From contig NZ_JBHSCH010000052.1 of assembly GCF_042651065.1 (NCBI RefSeq), positions 1 to 32,751 on the forward strand: a stretch of DNA of 32,751 nt, read 5' to 3'. Shown here piece after piece: positions 8,322-15,104 of this stretch. Both the position numbers and the translations under genes were made by a program. Below the pieces are notes generated by a model. The model saw only the letters and a list, made by a program, of their open reading frames with translations. It searched no databases and was not told the origin of the DNA. Positions within the stretch are counted from its first letter, which is position 1. Each line of letters opens with the position of its first letter. Origin of the DNA: Pseudoroseomonas aestuarii. Its GTDB lineage: Bacteria > Pseudomonadota > Alphaproteobacteria > Acetobacterales > Acetobacteraceae.

Positions 8322-8637
8322 GACTTTTCCCGAAAATACATCCCCGGCCGAGGATATGGGTCTGCAACAGAATGAGGGCGCGAAGTATAGTTTCTTTAAC
8401 TTCAAGTATATCGCAATTTTCCGAGAAGATTGCAAGTTATTTAACTGTTGTGTTGCCGGACCGAATGGCTGGCGGTTCCGGCACCACGACGTGTCCACGG
8501 CCAGATGCGGAACGCCGGCACGCGGCCTTCGTTCCGTGGGCTCAGGGGCGGAATTGTCTCGGGGGTGGAGGCCGGGCGGGCACGCCGCCGGGAGGCTGGC
8601 GCGGCCAGAAGCGGTGCCGCCGCTCCTGGCCGCGTTC
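8322..8637 (-). promoter_or_regulatory. AT-rich ptsN-mrp promoter island and 3' spacer of the dehydrogenase gene
   Basis: This 316-bp stretch holds no credible gene. About 8376-8455 is strikingly AT-rich for this genome. AAGTATA is directly repeated at 8383-8389 and 8404-8410, one start 21 bp from the other, so TATACTT occurs twice on the minus strand and could supply -10 elements. AGTTA-TT-TAACT at 8435-8446 is a perfect inverted repeat. On the minus strand TTGCAA lies 19 bp upstream of one TATACT, which is longer than ideal. In 8460-8637 I see only CGGAACG/CGTTCCG around 8509-8537, a weak hairpin. I propose this region drives ptsN and mnhACDEFG. Confidence 0.5.
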
Positions 8638-9558
8638 TCAGCTCTGGCTGCTGCCGTTGCCGCCGCCCAGCGCCTGCCCGCCGAGCTGCTCGACAAGCTG
8701 GGCCACGGCGGTATGGTCCTGCCCCGGCCCAAGCAGCGTGCCGGCGCTGGCCCACATCTCGCGGCACAGCGCGGCGAAGGGCGTCGGCGTGCCGCTCTCC
8801 CGCCCCACCTCCAGGGCGATGGAGAGGTCCTTCACCATCAGGTCCAGCCCGAAGCCGGAATCGAAGCGGCGCGACAGCACGAACTGCTTGAACTTCTTCT
8901 GCGTGCTGTTGTTCATGCCGGTCGAGCTGTTCAGCACATCGACCATCAGCGCCGGGTCGAGGCCGAATTTCTGGCCGATCAGCAGCGCCTCGATGCCGAT
9001 CAGGAAGCCGCCCGCCGAGACGAGGTTGTTCAGCGCCTTCATCGCCTGGGCGTTGCCGATGCCGCCGCAGCGGTGCACGGAGGTGCCCACCGCCTGCAGC
9101 ACGGGCCCGATGCGGTCGAGCACCGCCGTCTCGCCGGCGGCCATGATGGCCAGCTCCCCCGTGCGGGCGCGCGGCACGCCGCCCGAGACGGGGCAGTCGG
9201 CCATCGCGCAGCCCTTCGCGGCCAGGCGCTCCGCCAGCTGCCGCGTGACGCCCGGCACGCCGGAGGACATCTCGATCACCACCGCGCCGGCGGGCAGGCT
9301 CTCCAGCATCTCCTCCACCACCGCCGCCACATGCTGGCTGGTGGGCAGGATGGTGATGACCGCGTCGGCCCCCGCGGCGGCCTCGGCGGCGCCGGCGGCG
9401 GCCTGGCCGCCCACCTCGCGGGCGAAGTCGCGCGCGCGGCCCGGGGCGGCATCGGCCACCGTCACCGCGAAGCCCGCCTTCAGCAGGTTGGCCGCCATCG
9501 GCCAGCCCATGTTGCCGATGCCGACGAAGCCGATGCGGCGGATCGCGCCCTCGCTCAT
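8638..9558 (-). CDS. NAD(P)-dependent 3-hydroxyisobutyrate dehydrogenase-family protein
   Basis: This 306-residue beta-hydroxyacid dehydrogenase has a Rossmann motif GFVGIGNMG at residues 10-18 and Asp36 after the second strand, which favours NAD over NADP. The substrate-binding CPVSGG lies at 122-127, and the catalytic KALNN places Lys174 and Asn178. It oxidises or reduces a 3-hydroxy acid; 3-hydroxyisobutyrate, tartronate semialdehyde and related acids are possible. The start ATG overlaps the stop of the decarboxylase-family gene (ATGA), and both follow the liv genes. This suggests it acts on a product of the imported compound. Length and motifs are normal. Confidence 0.88.
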   Translation of the reverse strand: MSEGAIRRIGFVGIGNMGWPMAANLLKAGFAVTVADAAPGRARDFAREVGGQAAAGAAEAAAGADAVITILPTSQHVAAVVEEMLESLPAGAVVIEMSSGVPGVTRQLAERLAAKGCAMADCPVSGGVPRARTGELAIMAAGETAVLDRIGPVLQAVGTSVHRCGGIGNAQAMKALNNLVSAGGFLIGIEALLIGQKFGLDPALMVDVLNSSTGMNNSTQKKFKQFVLSRRFDSGFGLDLMVKDLSIALEVGRESGTPTPFAALCREMWASAGTLLGPGQDHTAVAQLVEQLGGQALGGGNGSSQS

Positions 9559-9956
9559 TCCGCCGGCTTCTCGGGCAGCGCGCCCTCGGCCTTCAGCACC
9601 TCATGCGCCGCCTTGAAGGCATCGAGCCCGGCCGGTATGCCGGAATAGACCGTGGCGTGCAGCAGGATCTCCTTGATCTCCTCCACGGTGACGCCATTGT
9701 TCAGCGCCCCCTTCACGTGCAGCTTGATCTCGGGCGTCTTGCCGAGCGCCGTCAGCATGGCGAGGTTCAGCATGCTGCGCGTCTTCGGCTCCAGCCCCGG
9801 GCGGTTCCAGGCATAGCCCCAGCACCATTCGGTGGTGATGCGCTGGAAGGCCATCATGAAGTCGTCGGCCCTGGCGATGCTGCCGTCCACGTACTCGCTG
9901 CCGAGCACCTTGCGGCGCATCTCCAGGCCCTTCTCGAACATCTCGCTCTCGGCCAT
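9555..9956 (-). CDS. Carboxymuconolactone decarboxylase-family protein
   Basis: This 133-residue protein aligns along the CMD fold, with WCWGYAWNRPGLEPKTRSMLNLAML at about 44-68, then ALNNGVTVEEIKEILLHATVYSGIPAG. Glu, Arg and the His of LLHATVYSG are the usual conserved residues. There is no CxxC motif, so it is not an AhpD-type peroxidase. A TTG start at 10013 would overlap livF. ATG 9956 is preferred because GGGAGG lies at good spacing before it and the family begins there. True 4-carboxymuconolactone decarboxylases work in protocatechuate degradation, but many relatives have other or unknown reactions and no other protocatechuate gene is visible. Confidence 0.85.
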   Translation of the reverse strand: MAESEMFEKGLEMRRKVLGSEYVDGSIARADDFMMAFQRITTEWCWGYAWNRPGLEPKTRSMLNLAMLTALGKTPEIKLHVKGALNNGVTVEEIKEILLHATVYSGIPAGLDAFKAAHEVLKAEGALPEKPAE

Positions 9957-10009
9957 CGGCCCATCCTCCCTGATGATGGGCCGCAGCTTGCGGAAAACGA
10001 GATTGTCGG

Positions 10010-10684
10010 TCAATCCGTCAGCGCATCCGCCGGGTCCAGGATCTCGCCGCGCTCGATCACGAAGGTCTGCTCGACAAGTTGCCGCAACAGGGCCGGGCTG
10101 CTCTCGGTGATCAGGATGGCGACATCGGGCAGCGCGTCGCGCAGCCGCGCCAGCGCCTCGGCGTAGCGTTGCGCCAGAGCGGGGGCGAGGCCCTGGAAGG
10201 GCTCGTCGAGCAGCACGGCACGGGTGCCCACCATCAGCGCCCGGCCCAGCGCCACCATCTTGCCCTGCCCGCCCGAGAGCCCCGCCGCCTTGCGCGGCGC
10301 GAAGTCGCGCAGCTCGGGCAGCAGGGTGAGGACGAGGTCCAGCCGCCGTGCCATCTCGGGCTGGGGCAGCCGCAGCACCTCGGCCGGCAGGCGGAGGTTC
10401 TCCAGCACGGTGAAACTGCCGAACAGCCGCCGCTCCTCCGGCGCGTAGCCGATGCCGAGCGCGGCGCGGCGATGCGCGGGGGCGCCCGTGCAGTTCTGCC
10501 CGTCGATGACGATGTTGCCGCCGCGCACCGGCAGCAGCCCCATCAGCGCGCGCAGGGTGGTGGTCTTGCCGGCGCCGTTGCGGCCGATCAGCGCCACCCG
10601 GCCACCGGGCGGCACCGCCAGGTTGACGCCGCGCAGCACCGGCGCGCCGGCGATATCCACCGAGACATTCTCAAGCCGCAGCAT
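10010..10684 (-). CDS. livF: Branched-chain amino acid-type ABC transporter ATPase LivF (system 1)
   Basis: This 224-residue ATPase has Walker A GRNGAGKTT at 34-42, signature LSGGQGKM near 130 and Walker B RAVLLDEPFQGLAP. Two features differ from ordinary LivF. The signature reads LSGGQGK rather than LSGGEQQ, and the segment after Walker B reads ILITESSP where LivF normally has LLVEQN. A TTG at 10711 would add nine residues. ATG 10684 is chosen because the family begins there; it overlaps the livG stop by 14 bp. The protein is the cytoplasmic motor of an uptake system for amino acids or related amides and organic acids. Confidence 0.88.
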   Translation of the reverse strand: MLRLENVSVDIAGAPVLRGVNLAVPPGGRVALIGRNGAGKTTTLRALMGLLPVRGGNIVIDGQNCTGAPAHRRAALGIGYAPEERRLFGSFTVLENLRLPAEVLRLPQPEMARRLDLVLTLLPELRDFAPRKAAGLSGGQGKMVALGRALMVGTRAVLLDEPFQGLAPALAQRYAEALARLRDALPDVAILITESSPALLRQLVEQTFVIERGEILDPADALTD

Positions 10685-11441
10685 GGGCGCCTCCACCGGG
10701 CTGGATGCCAATGACGTCGCGCTGCACCATGGGGTCGGACAGGACCTGCTCCGGCGGGCCGAGCGCCGCGATCCGGCCCTGCCCCCACACCGCCACGCGG
10801 TCGGCGATGCGCGCCACCACGTCCATGTCGTGCTCGACGAACACCGCCGTCACGCCGGCCTCGCGCAGCACCCGCGCCAGCGTCTCCACCACCGCCATCT
10901 TGTCGGCGGCGGCGACGCCGCTGGTCGGCTCGTCCATCAGCAGCAGCCGCGGCTTCATGGCCACCGCCATGGCGATGTCGGTGAGCTTGCGGGTGCCCTC
11001 GTTCAGCGCATCCGCCCGCTGGTGCGCGGCGGCGGTGAGGCCGAAGCGCTCCAGCAGCGCCTCCGCCTCCGCCCGGAAGGCCGGGCGCAGCAGCGGGCGG
11101 AAGGGCGAGAAGGTGCCCTCCCGCGCGGCGACCGCCATGGCCGCGTTCTCCAGCACCGTGTGCTCGGTGAAGAGCTGCGGCAGCTGGAAGGAGCGGGCGA
11201 TGCCCATGCGGACGATGTCGCGCGGCTTCATCCCCAGCACCTGCCGGCCCTGGTAGGTGATGGAGCCGCCCTGCGGCCGCAGGTGGCCGGTGCTCATGTT
11301 GATGAAGGTGGTCTTGCCCGCGCCGTTGGGGCCGATGATGGCCAGGAACTCGCGTTCCATCACGTCGAGGTTGATGCCGTCGGCGGCCTTCACGCCGCCG
11401 AAGGCGAGGCGCAGATCCTGCGCCGAGAGCAGCACGCTCAT
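10671..11441 (-). CDS. livG: Branched-chain amino acid-type ABC transporter ATPase LivG (system 1)
   Basis: This 256-residue LivG-type ATPase has Walker A GPNGAGKTT near residues 37-45, the LivG segment GIARSFQLPQLF, Walker B RLLLMDEPTSGV and the switch His in AVFVEHDMD. The ABC signature is degenerate: LNEGTRKLTDIAMAV replaces the usual LSYGxQR form. The start ATG at 11441 overlaps the livM stop. Together with the divergent LivF this suggests a specialised branch of the family. Confidence 0.9.
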   Translation of the reverse strand: MSVLLSAQDLRLAFGGVKAADGINLDVMEREFLAIIGPNGAGKTTFINMSTGHLRPQGGSITYQGRQVLGMKPRDIVRMGIARSFQLPQLFTEHTVLENAAMAVAAREGTFSPFRPLLRPAFRAEAEALLERFGLTAAAHQRADALNEGTRKLTDIAMAVAMKPRLLLMDEPTSGVAAADKMAVVETLARVLREAGVTAVFVEHDMDVVARIADRVAVWGQGRIAALGPPEQVLSDPMVQRDVIGIQPGGGAHAAA

Positions 11442-12379
11442 GCCGATTTCCTCCGCCGCAGACCCTGCGCCATGCCGACCAGCCCGCCCGGCGCGAACAG
11501 GATGACCAGCAGCAGCACCGTGCCGAGGATGAGCTGCCAGGCATCGGCCAGGTTGGCCGCCGCGTAGACCCGCGTCAGCTCATAGACGACGGCGCCGAGG
11601 AAGGCGCCCAGCACGCTGCCCGCGCCGCCCAGGATGGCGATGAACACCAGCTCGCCCGAGGCGGTCCAGTAGGCCAGCGCCGGCGTCACGTGGCGGGAGG
11701 TGAGCGCGATGATGGTGCCGCCGCAGCCCGCCATCAGCGCCGAGAGCGCGTAGGCGGAGAGCAGCACGTAGCGCGCCGGCACGCCCATGAACTCCAGCCG
11801 CGCCTCGCGCGTCTTGATCCCGGCCAGCGCCTGGCCGAGCGGGGCGGCGAGGTAGACCCGCACCAGCAGCGCGAAGCCGATCGCCAGCACCAGCGCGATG
11901 CCGAACACCGCCCATTCGTAGGTGGGGCCGGTGAGGGTCTGGCCGAGGAAGGTGGGCACGGGGAGGCGGATGCCGTCCGTGCCGTGGGTGATGGTGTAGA
12001 GCTTCTCCAGCAGCGAGTAGAACACCATGCTGAGCGCCAGGTTCAGCATGCCGAAGAAGATCTCGCGGTAGCGCATGACGAACAGGCCGACCACCAGCCC
12101 GACCGCGGTGGAGGCCAGCGCCGCCAGCGGCAGCAGCAGCAGCACCTCCGGCATGCGGGGCGCCACGAAGGCCACGGTGTAGGCGGCGATGGCGACATAC
12201 ATGGCATGGCCGAAGCTCACCTGCCCCGCGCGCAGCAGCAGCAGGATGCCGAGCACCGTGATGCCCTTGGCGAGCGCGATGGTCAGCACGAAGCGCAGCC
12301 AGGGCACGCCCCAGGCGATCAGCACCAGCAGCAGCGCGCCGGCCAGGCCGGCGAGAATTTCGAGGCGGGACCTGCTCAT
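11438..12379 (-). CDS. livM: Branched-chain amino acid-type ABC transporter permease LivM (system 1)
   Basis: This 313-residue inner-membrane protein has about eight to nine predicted helices. LLRAGQVSFGHAMYVAIAAYT near the N terminus and the loop GIKTREARLEFMGVPARYVLLSAYALSALMAGCGG match the LivM EAA-like ATPase contact region. GGAGSVLGAFLGAVV and the terminal APGGLVGMAQGLRRRKSA are also family-typical. Start and stop both overlap the adjacent genes, so expression is coupled to livH and livG. Confidence 0.92.
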   Translation of the reverse strand: MSRSRLEILAGLAGALLLVLIAWGVPWLRFVLTIALAKGITVLGILLLLRAGQVSFGHAMYVAIAAYTVAFVAPRMPEVLLLLPLAALASTAVGLVVGLFVMRYREIFFGMLNLALSMVFYSLLEKLYTITHGTDGIRLPVPTFLGQTLTGPTYEWAVFGIALVLAIGFALLVRVYLAAPLGQALAGIKTREARLEFMGVPARYVLLSAYALSALMAGCGGTIIALTSRHVTPALAYWTASGELVFIAILGGAGSVLGAFLGAVVYELTRVYAAANLADAWQLILGTVLLLVILFAPGGLVGMAQGLRRRKSA

Positions 12380-13311
12380 ATGCGCCGCGTCTCCGTCACG
12401 CCGAACAGGCCCTGCGGCCGCACCAGCAGCACCAGCACCATGATCAGGTAGGGGATCACCACCTCCAGCTCCGGCTCCAGATAGACGGCGATGGAGCGGC
12501 CGAGGCCGATCATCACCGCCGCCAGCGCCGCGCCCTCGATCTGGCCGAGGCCGGCGGTCGCCACCACGGCGAAGGAGAGCACGATGGTGGAGGCGCCGAT
12601 GCCCGGCACCATGGAGGTCATGGGCGAGGCCAGCGCGCCGCCCAGCGCCGCCAGCGCGGCGCCGAAGGTGAAGGTGAGCATCGTCACCTTCGCCGCGTCG
12701 ATGCCCTGGGAGGTGGCCGCCTCGCGGTCTGTGGTGACGGCGACGATGACGCGCCCCGTCAGCGTGCGGCGCATGAACCAGGCGAGCCCCACCAGGGTCA
12801 GCAGCGCGATGCCCGGCAGCACGAAGAGCTGGTAGGCGGTGAAGGGGATGACATCGGCGCCGAAGGGCACGTCCACCGTGCCGAGCAGCTGCATCGGCGT
12901 CTCGTTGGAGACGGGCTGCACCCCCCAGATGAGCTTCTGCACATCCTCCAGGATCATGAATAGCGCGAAGGTGACGAGGAGCTGCAGCACCGGCTCCTGC
13001 GTCTCCACCCGCTTGAGCAGCACGCGCTCGATCAGCGGGCCGAGGATGACGCCCACCAGCGCCGCGGCGATGACCAGCATCGGGTAGGAGAGCCAGGCCG
13101 GCAGCCCGGCGGCGACCATTGCGGCGGTGAGCGAGGCGGCGGTGTAGGCGCCGATGGCGTAGAGGCTGCCATGCGCCACGTTGAGGATGCGCAGCACGCC
13201 GAACACCAGGTTCAGCCCCACCGCCACCATGAAGATGGCGGCGGCCGAGGCCAGCCCGTCCAGCACCGCGAGCCCCAGCAGCAGCCCGTTATCGGAAAGC
13301 CATTCCATCAT
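12376..13311 (-). CDS. livH: Branched-chain amino acid-type ABC transporter permease LivH (system 1)
   Basis: This 311-residue permease has LNLVFGVLRILNVAHGSLYAIGAY, the LivH hallmark, and ends in LLVRPQGLFGVTE. Helices cover most of the length. Two adjacent ATG codons occur at 13311 and 13308; 13311 is used because it overlaps the stop of a short leader ORF and follows GGAGG at 10 bp. The frame also stays open to a GTG at 13347, which is less likely. The operon livH-M-G-F lacks a periplasmic binding protein gene, unlike the second liv system here. It may borrow that protein, or its own gene lies elsewhere. Confidence 0.9.
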   Translation of the reverse strand: MMEWLSDNGLLLGLAVLDGLASAAAIFMVAVGLNLVFGVLRILNVAHGSLYAIGAYTAASLTAAMVAAGLPAWLSYPMLVIAAALVGVILGPLIERVLLKRVETQEPVLQLLVTFALFMILEDVQKLIWGVQPVSNETPMQLLGTVDVPFGADVIPFTAYQLFVLPGIALLTLVGLAWFMRRTLTGRVIVAVTTDREAATSQGIDAAKVTMLTFTFGAALAALGGALASPMTSMVPGIGASTIVLSFAVVATAGLGQIEGAALAAVMIGLGRSIAVYLEPELEVVIPYLIMVLVLLVRPQGLFGVTETRRI

Positions 13312-13361
13312 GCGCGGCACGCCTCCGGCCGCGCGGGCATGGCCCACGCTTTCTCGTTCAT
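13308..13361 (-). CDS. Possible 17-codon leader ORF upstream of livH
   Basis: ATG at 13361 opens MNEKAWAMPARPEACRA and stops with TGA at 13310-13308, overlapping the livH ATG at 13311-13309. It is preceded by a strong Shine-Dalgarno tract, AGGAAAAGGGGAGAGAG, closer to consensus than livH's own. A 15-base part of this tract, GGAAAAGGGGAGAGA, also precedes the GTG start of the HutC-type regulator at 16653. The peptide has no recognised domain. I infer a coupling leader that delivers ribosomes to livH. It may also be chance, since only one sequence is available. Confidence 0.4.
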   Translation of the reverse strand: MNEKAWAMPARPEACRA

Positions 13362-13527
13362 TCTCTCTCCCCTTTTCCTGACATGTGCTGCCAGCGTTGC
13401 GCTACTGTTCCATGGGCCTCCAAGCCCGTCAACAAATCAGCATATTGTCATACAATCCTGGGTTACTGCCGGGCCGCCTTTGCGGTGGAGGATTTGGCCT
13501 CGCCGCCAGGACACGGCCCGGGCAGCC
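13362..13527 (-). promoter_or_regulatory. livH promoter region with ATTGT-CAT-ACAAT palindrome
   Basis: This spacer lies between the livH leader and the 3' end of the CitE-like gene, and both flanking genes read leftward. At 13444-13456 a perfect inverted repeat ATTGT-CAT-ACAAT fits the TNGT-N3-ACNA pattern bound by FCD-type GntR proteins. It is in the most AT-rich part of the spacer, where a promoter is expected. GGGC-CTCCAA-GCCC at about 13415-13428 is a small hairpin. No binding protein is shown; the regulator at 356-1051 is a candidate only by family. Confidence 0.45.
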
Positions 13528-14394
13528 TTATCCGGCCAGCGCCAGGATCTCCTCGGCGCGGCGCACCACCGGCGGGTCGATCATCTTGCCGTCGATCTGG
13601 AAGGCGCCACGGCCCGCGGCGCGCGCCTCCGCGTCGCCCGCCACCACGCGGCGCGCCCAGTCGATCTCGGCGGCATCGGGCGCGAAGACCTCGTTCATGA
13701 TGGCCACCTGCGCCGGGTGCACCGCCAGCGCGCCACGGAAGCCGAGCTGCCGCGCCTCGGCGATGGTGCGGCGGAAGGCCTCGAGGTCCTGGAACTGGCC
13801 GATGCTGCCGACGAAGCCCATCGGCATCAGCCCCGCCGCGCGGGCGGCCATCAGCACGGCGAGGTTGGGGCCGAGCAGCGCCGCCGGTCCGGGGATGGCA
13901 CCGAGCGCCGCACAGAAATCCTCCGGCCCCAGCATCATCGCCACGCTGCGCGGGTCGGCGCCCGCGATGGCGGGCAGGGCGTAGAGGGCGGCGGGCGTCT
14001 CGATCTGCAGCAGCAGCCGCACCGTGCCGGGGGCAATGCCGCGCTCCGCCTCCAGCTCGGCCACGGCGGCGGAGACGTCCCGCACATAGCCCGGCTCCTC
14101 CACCTTGGGCAGCACGAGGCCGGCCAGGCCCGGCACCACCGCCGCCTCCAGATCGGCTGCCAGGGCGCGCAGGCCCCGGTTCACCCGCACCAGCACCGCC
14201 GGGCCATGCGCGCCGATGGCGGCGATGGAGCCGGCGAGGGAGGCGCGGGCGGCGGGCTTCTCTGCCGCCGGCACGGCATCCTCCAGGTCGAGGATGATGC
14301 CATCCGCCCCCCGCTCATGCGCGCGGGCGATGAAGCGCTGCACATGGGCGGGCACGAAGAGCAGGGAACGCCAGCGGGGCGGGGTCAGGCTCAT
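13528..14394 (-). CDS. HpcH/HpaI aldolase / citrate lyase beta-like (CitE family) protein
   Basis: This 288-residue TIM-barrel lyase of the CitE type has RSLLFVPA near the N terminus, the metal and acyl contacts ILDLEDAVP, the metal Glu in LLLQIETPAAL and the Asp in MLGPEDFCAAL. Relatives cleave or hydrolyse malyl-CoA, citramalyl-CoA or citryl-CoA. No CoA transferase or ligase is visible, so the acyl activation step is missing from this window. GGAGG lies 5 bp before ATG 14394. It follows leuD by 80 bp on the same strand and probably acts on the product of the LeuCD-like hydratase. Confidence 0.85.
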   Translation of the reverse strand: MSLTPPRWRSLLFVPAHVQRFIARAHERGADGIILDLEDAVPAAEKPAARASLAGSIAAIGAHGPAVLVRVNRGLRALAADLEAAVVPGLAGLVLPKVEEPGYVRDVSAAVAELEAERGIAPGTVRLLLQIETPAALYALPAIAGADPRSVAMMLGPEDFCAALGAIPGPAALLGPNLAVLMAARAAGLMPMGFVGSIGQFQDLEAFRRTIAEARQLGFRGALAVHPAQVAIMNEVFAPDAAEIDWARRVVAGDAEARAAGRGAFQIDGKMIDPPVVRRAEEILALAG

Positions 14395-14474
14395 GGATCC
14401 TCCTGCGGGGGCGGTGCTTCGCCGCCATCCTGGTTGCCGAACCCGTCCCTTGTGCGCGCCCCGTGCCGGAGTGT

Positions 14475-15104
14475 CTATCCGGCTTCCGGCCCCAGGGGCG
14501 GCAGCCCGGCCCAGGGGCGGCGACGTGCATCGGCCTCCGCGAAGGCGGCGATGGCCTCCGCATGGCTCAGCGTCAGGTCGAGGTCGTTCCAGCCGTTCAG
14601 CAGCTTGGTGCGCCAGACCGGATCGATGGCGAAGCCGAAGCGGTGGTTGCCCGCCCGCACCGCGCAGGCTTCCAGGTCCACCGTGAGTTCGCGGCCGCCC
14701 TGTTCCAGCCAGGCGAGCAGCTGCTCGATCTCGCGCTCCTCCAGCCGCGCCGGCAGCAGCCCGTTGTTGACGGCGTTGCTGGCGAAGATGTCGCCGAAGC
14801 TCGGCGCCAGAACGCAGCGGAAGCCGGCATCGACCAGCGCGTAGACCGCCGCCTCGCGCGAGGAGCCGCTGCCGAAGTTGCGCCGGGCGACGAGCACCCG
14901 CGCGCCCGCCCGCTCCGGCCGGTCGAGCGGCGAATCCGGCCGCACCGTGCCATCCTCGCCAAAGCGGAGGTCGTGCAGCAGGAACCGCCCGTAGCCCTCG
15001 CTGCGCGGCCGCTTCATGAAGCGGGCGGGGATGAGCTGGTCGGTGTCCACATTGGCCAGCGGCAGCGGGCAGGCCGGGGCCGCCAGGGTGGTGAAGGGCT
15101 GCAT
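14475..15104 (-). CDS. leuD: LeuD-like small subunit of an isopropylmalate-dehydratase-family enzyme
   Basis: This 209-residue swivelling domain partner of LeuC has NVDTDQLIPARFMKR near residues 21-35, and NFGSGSSREAAVYAL followed by APSFGDIFASNAVNNGLLP. Canonical LeuD reads GSSREHAPWAL. Here His is Ala and the following residues also differ, in a loop near the active site. This hints at a substrate other than isopropylmalate. ATG 15104 shares one base with the leuC stop (TGATG). No leuA or leuB is present, so this is more likely a catabolic paralogue than the leucine-biosynthesis pair. The gene symbol denotes family only. Confidence 0.82.
   Translation of the reverse strand: MQPFTTLAAPACPLPLANVDTDQLIPARFMKRPRSEGYGRFLLHDLRFGEDGTVRPDSPLDRPERAGARVLVARRNFGSGSSREAAVYALVDAGFRCVLAPSFGDIFASNAVNNGLLPARLEEREIEQLLAWLEQGGRELTVDLEACAVRAGNHRFGFAIDPVWRTKLLNGWNDLDLTLSHAEAIAAFAEADARRRPWAGLPPLGPEAG

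Noticed and set aside
9957..10013. TTG start giving the CMD-family protein 19 more residues
   Set aside because: The extension shows no family similarity, while ATG 9956 has a good ribosome site and the expected N terminus.
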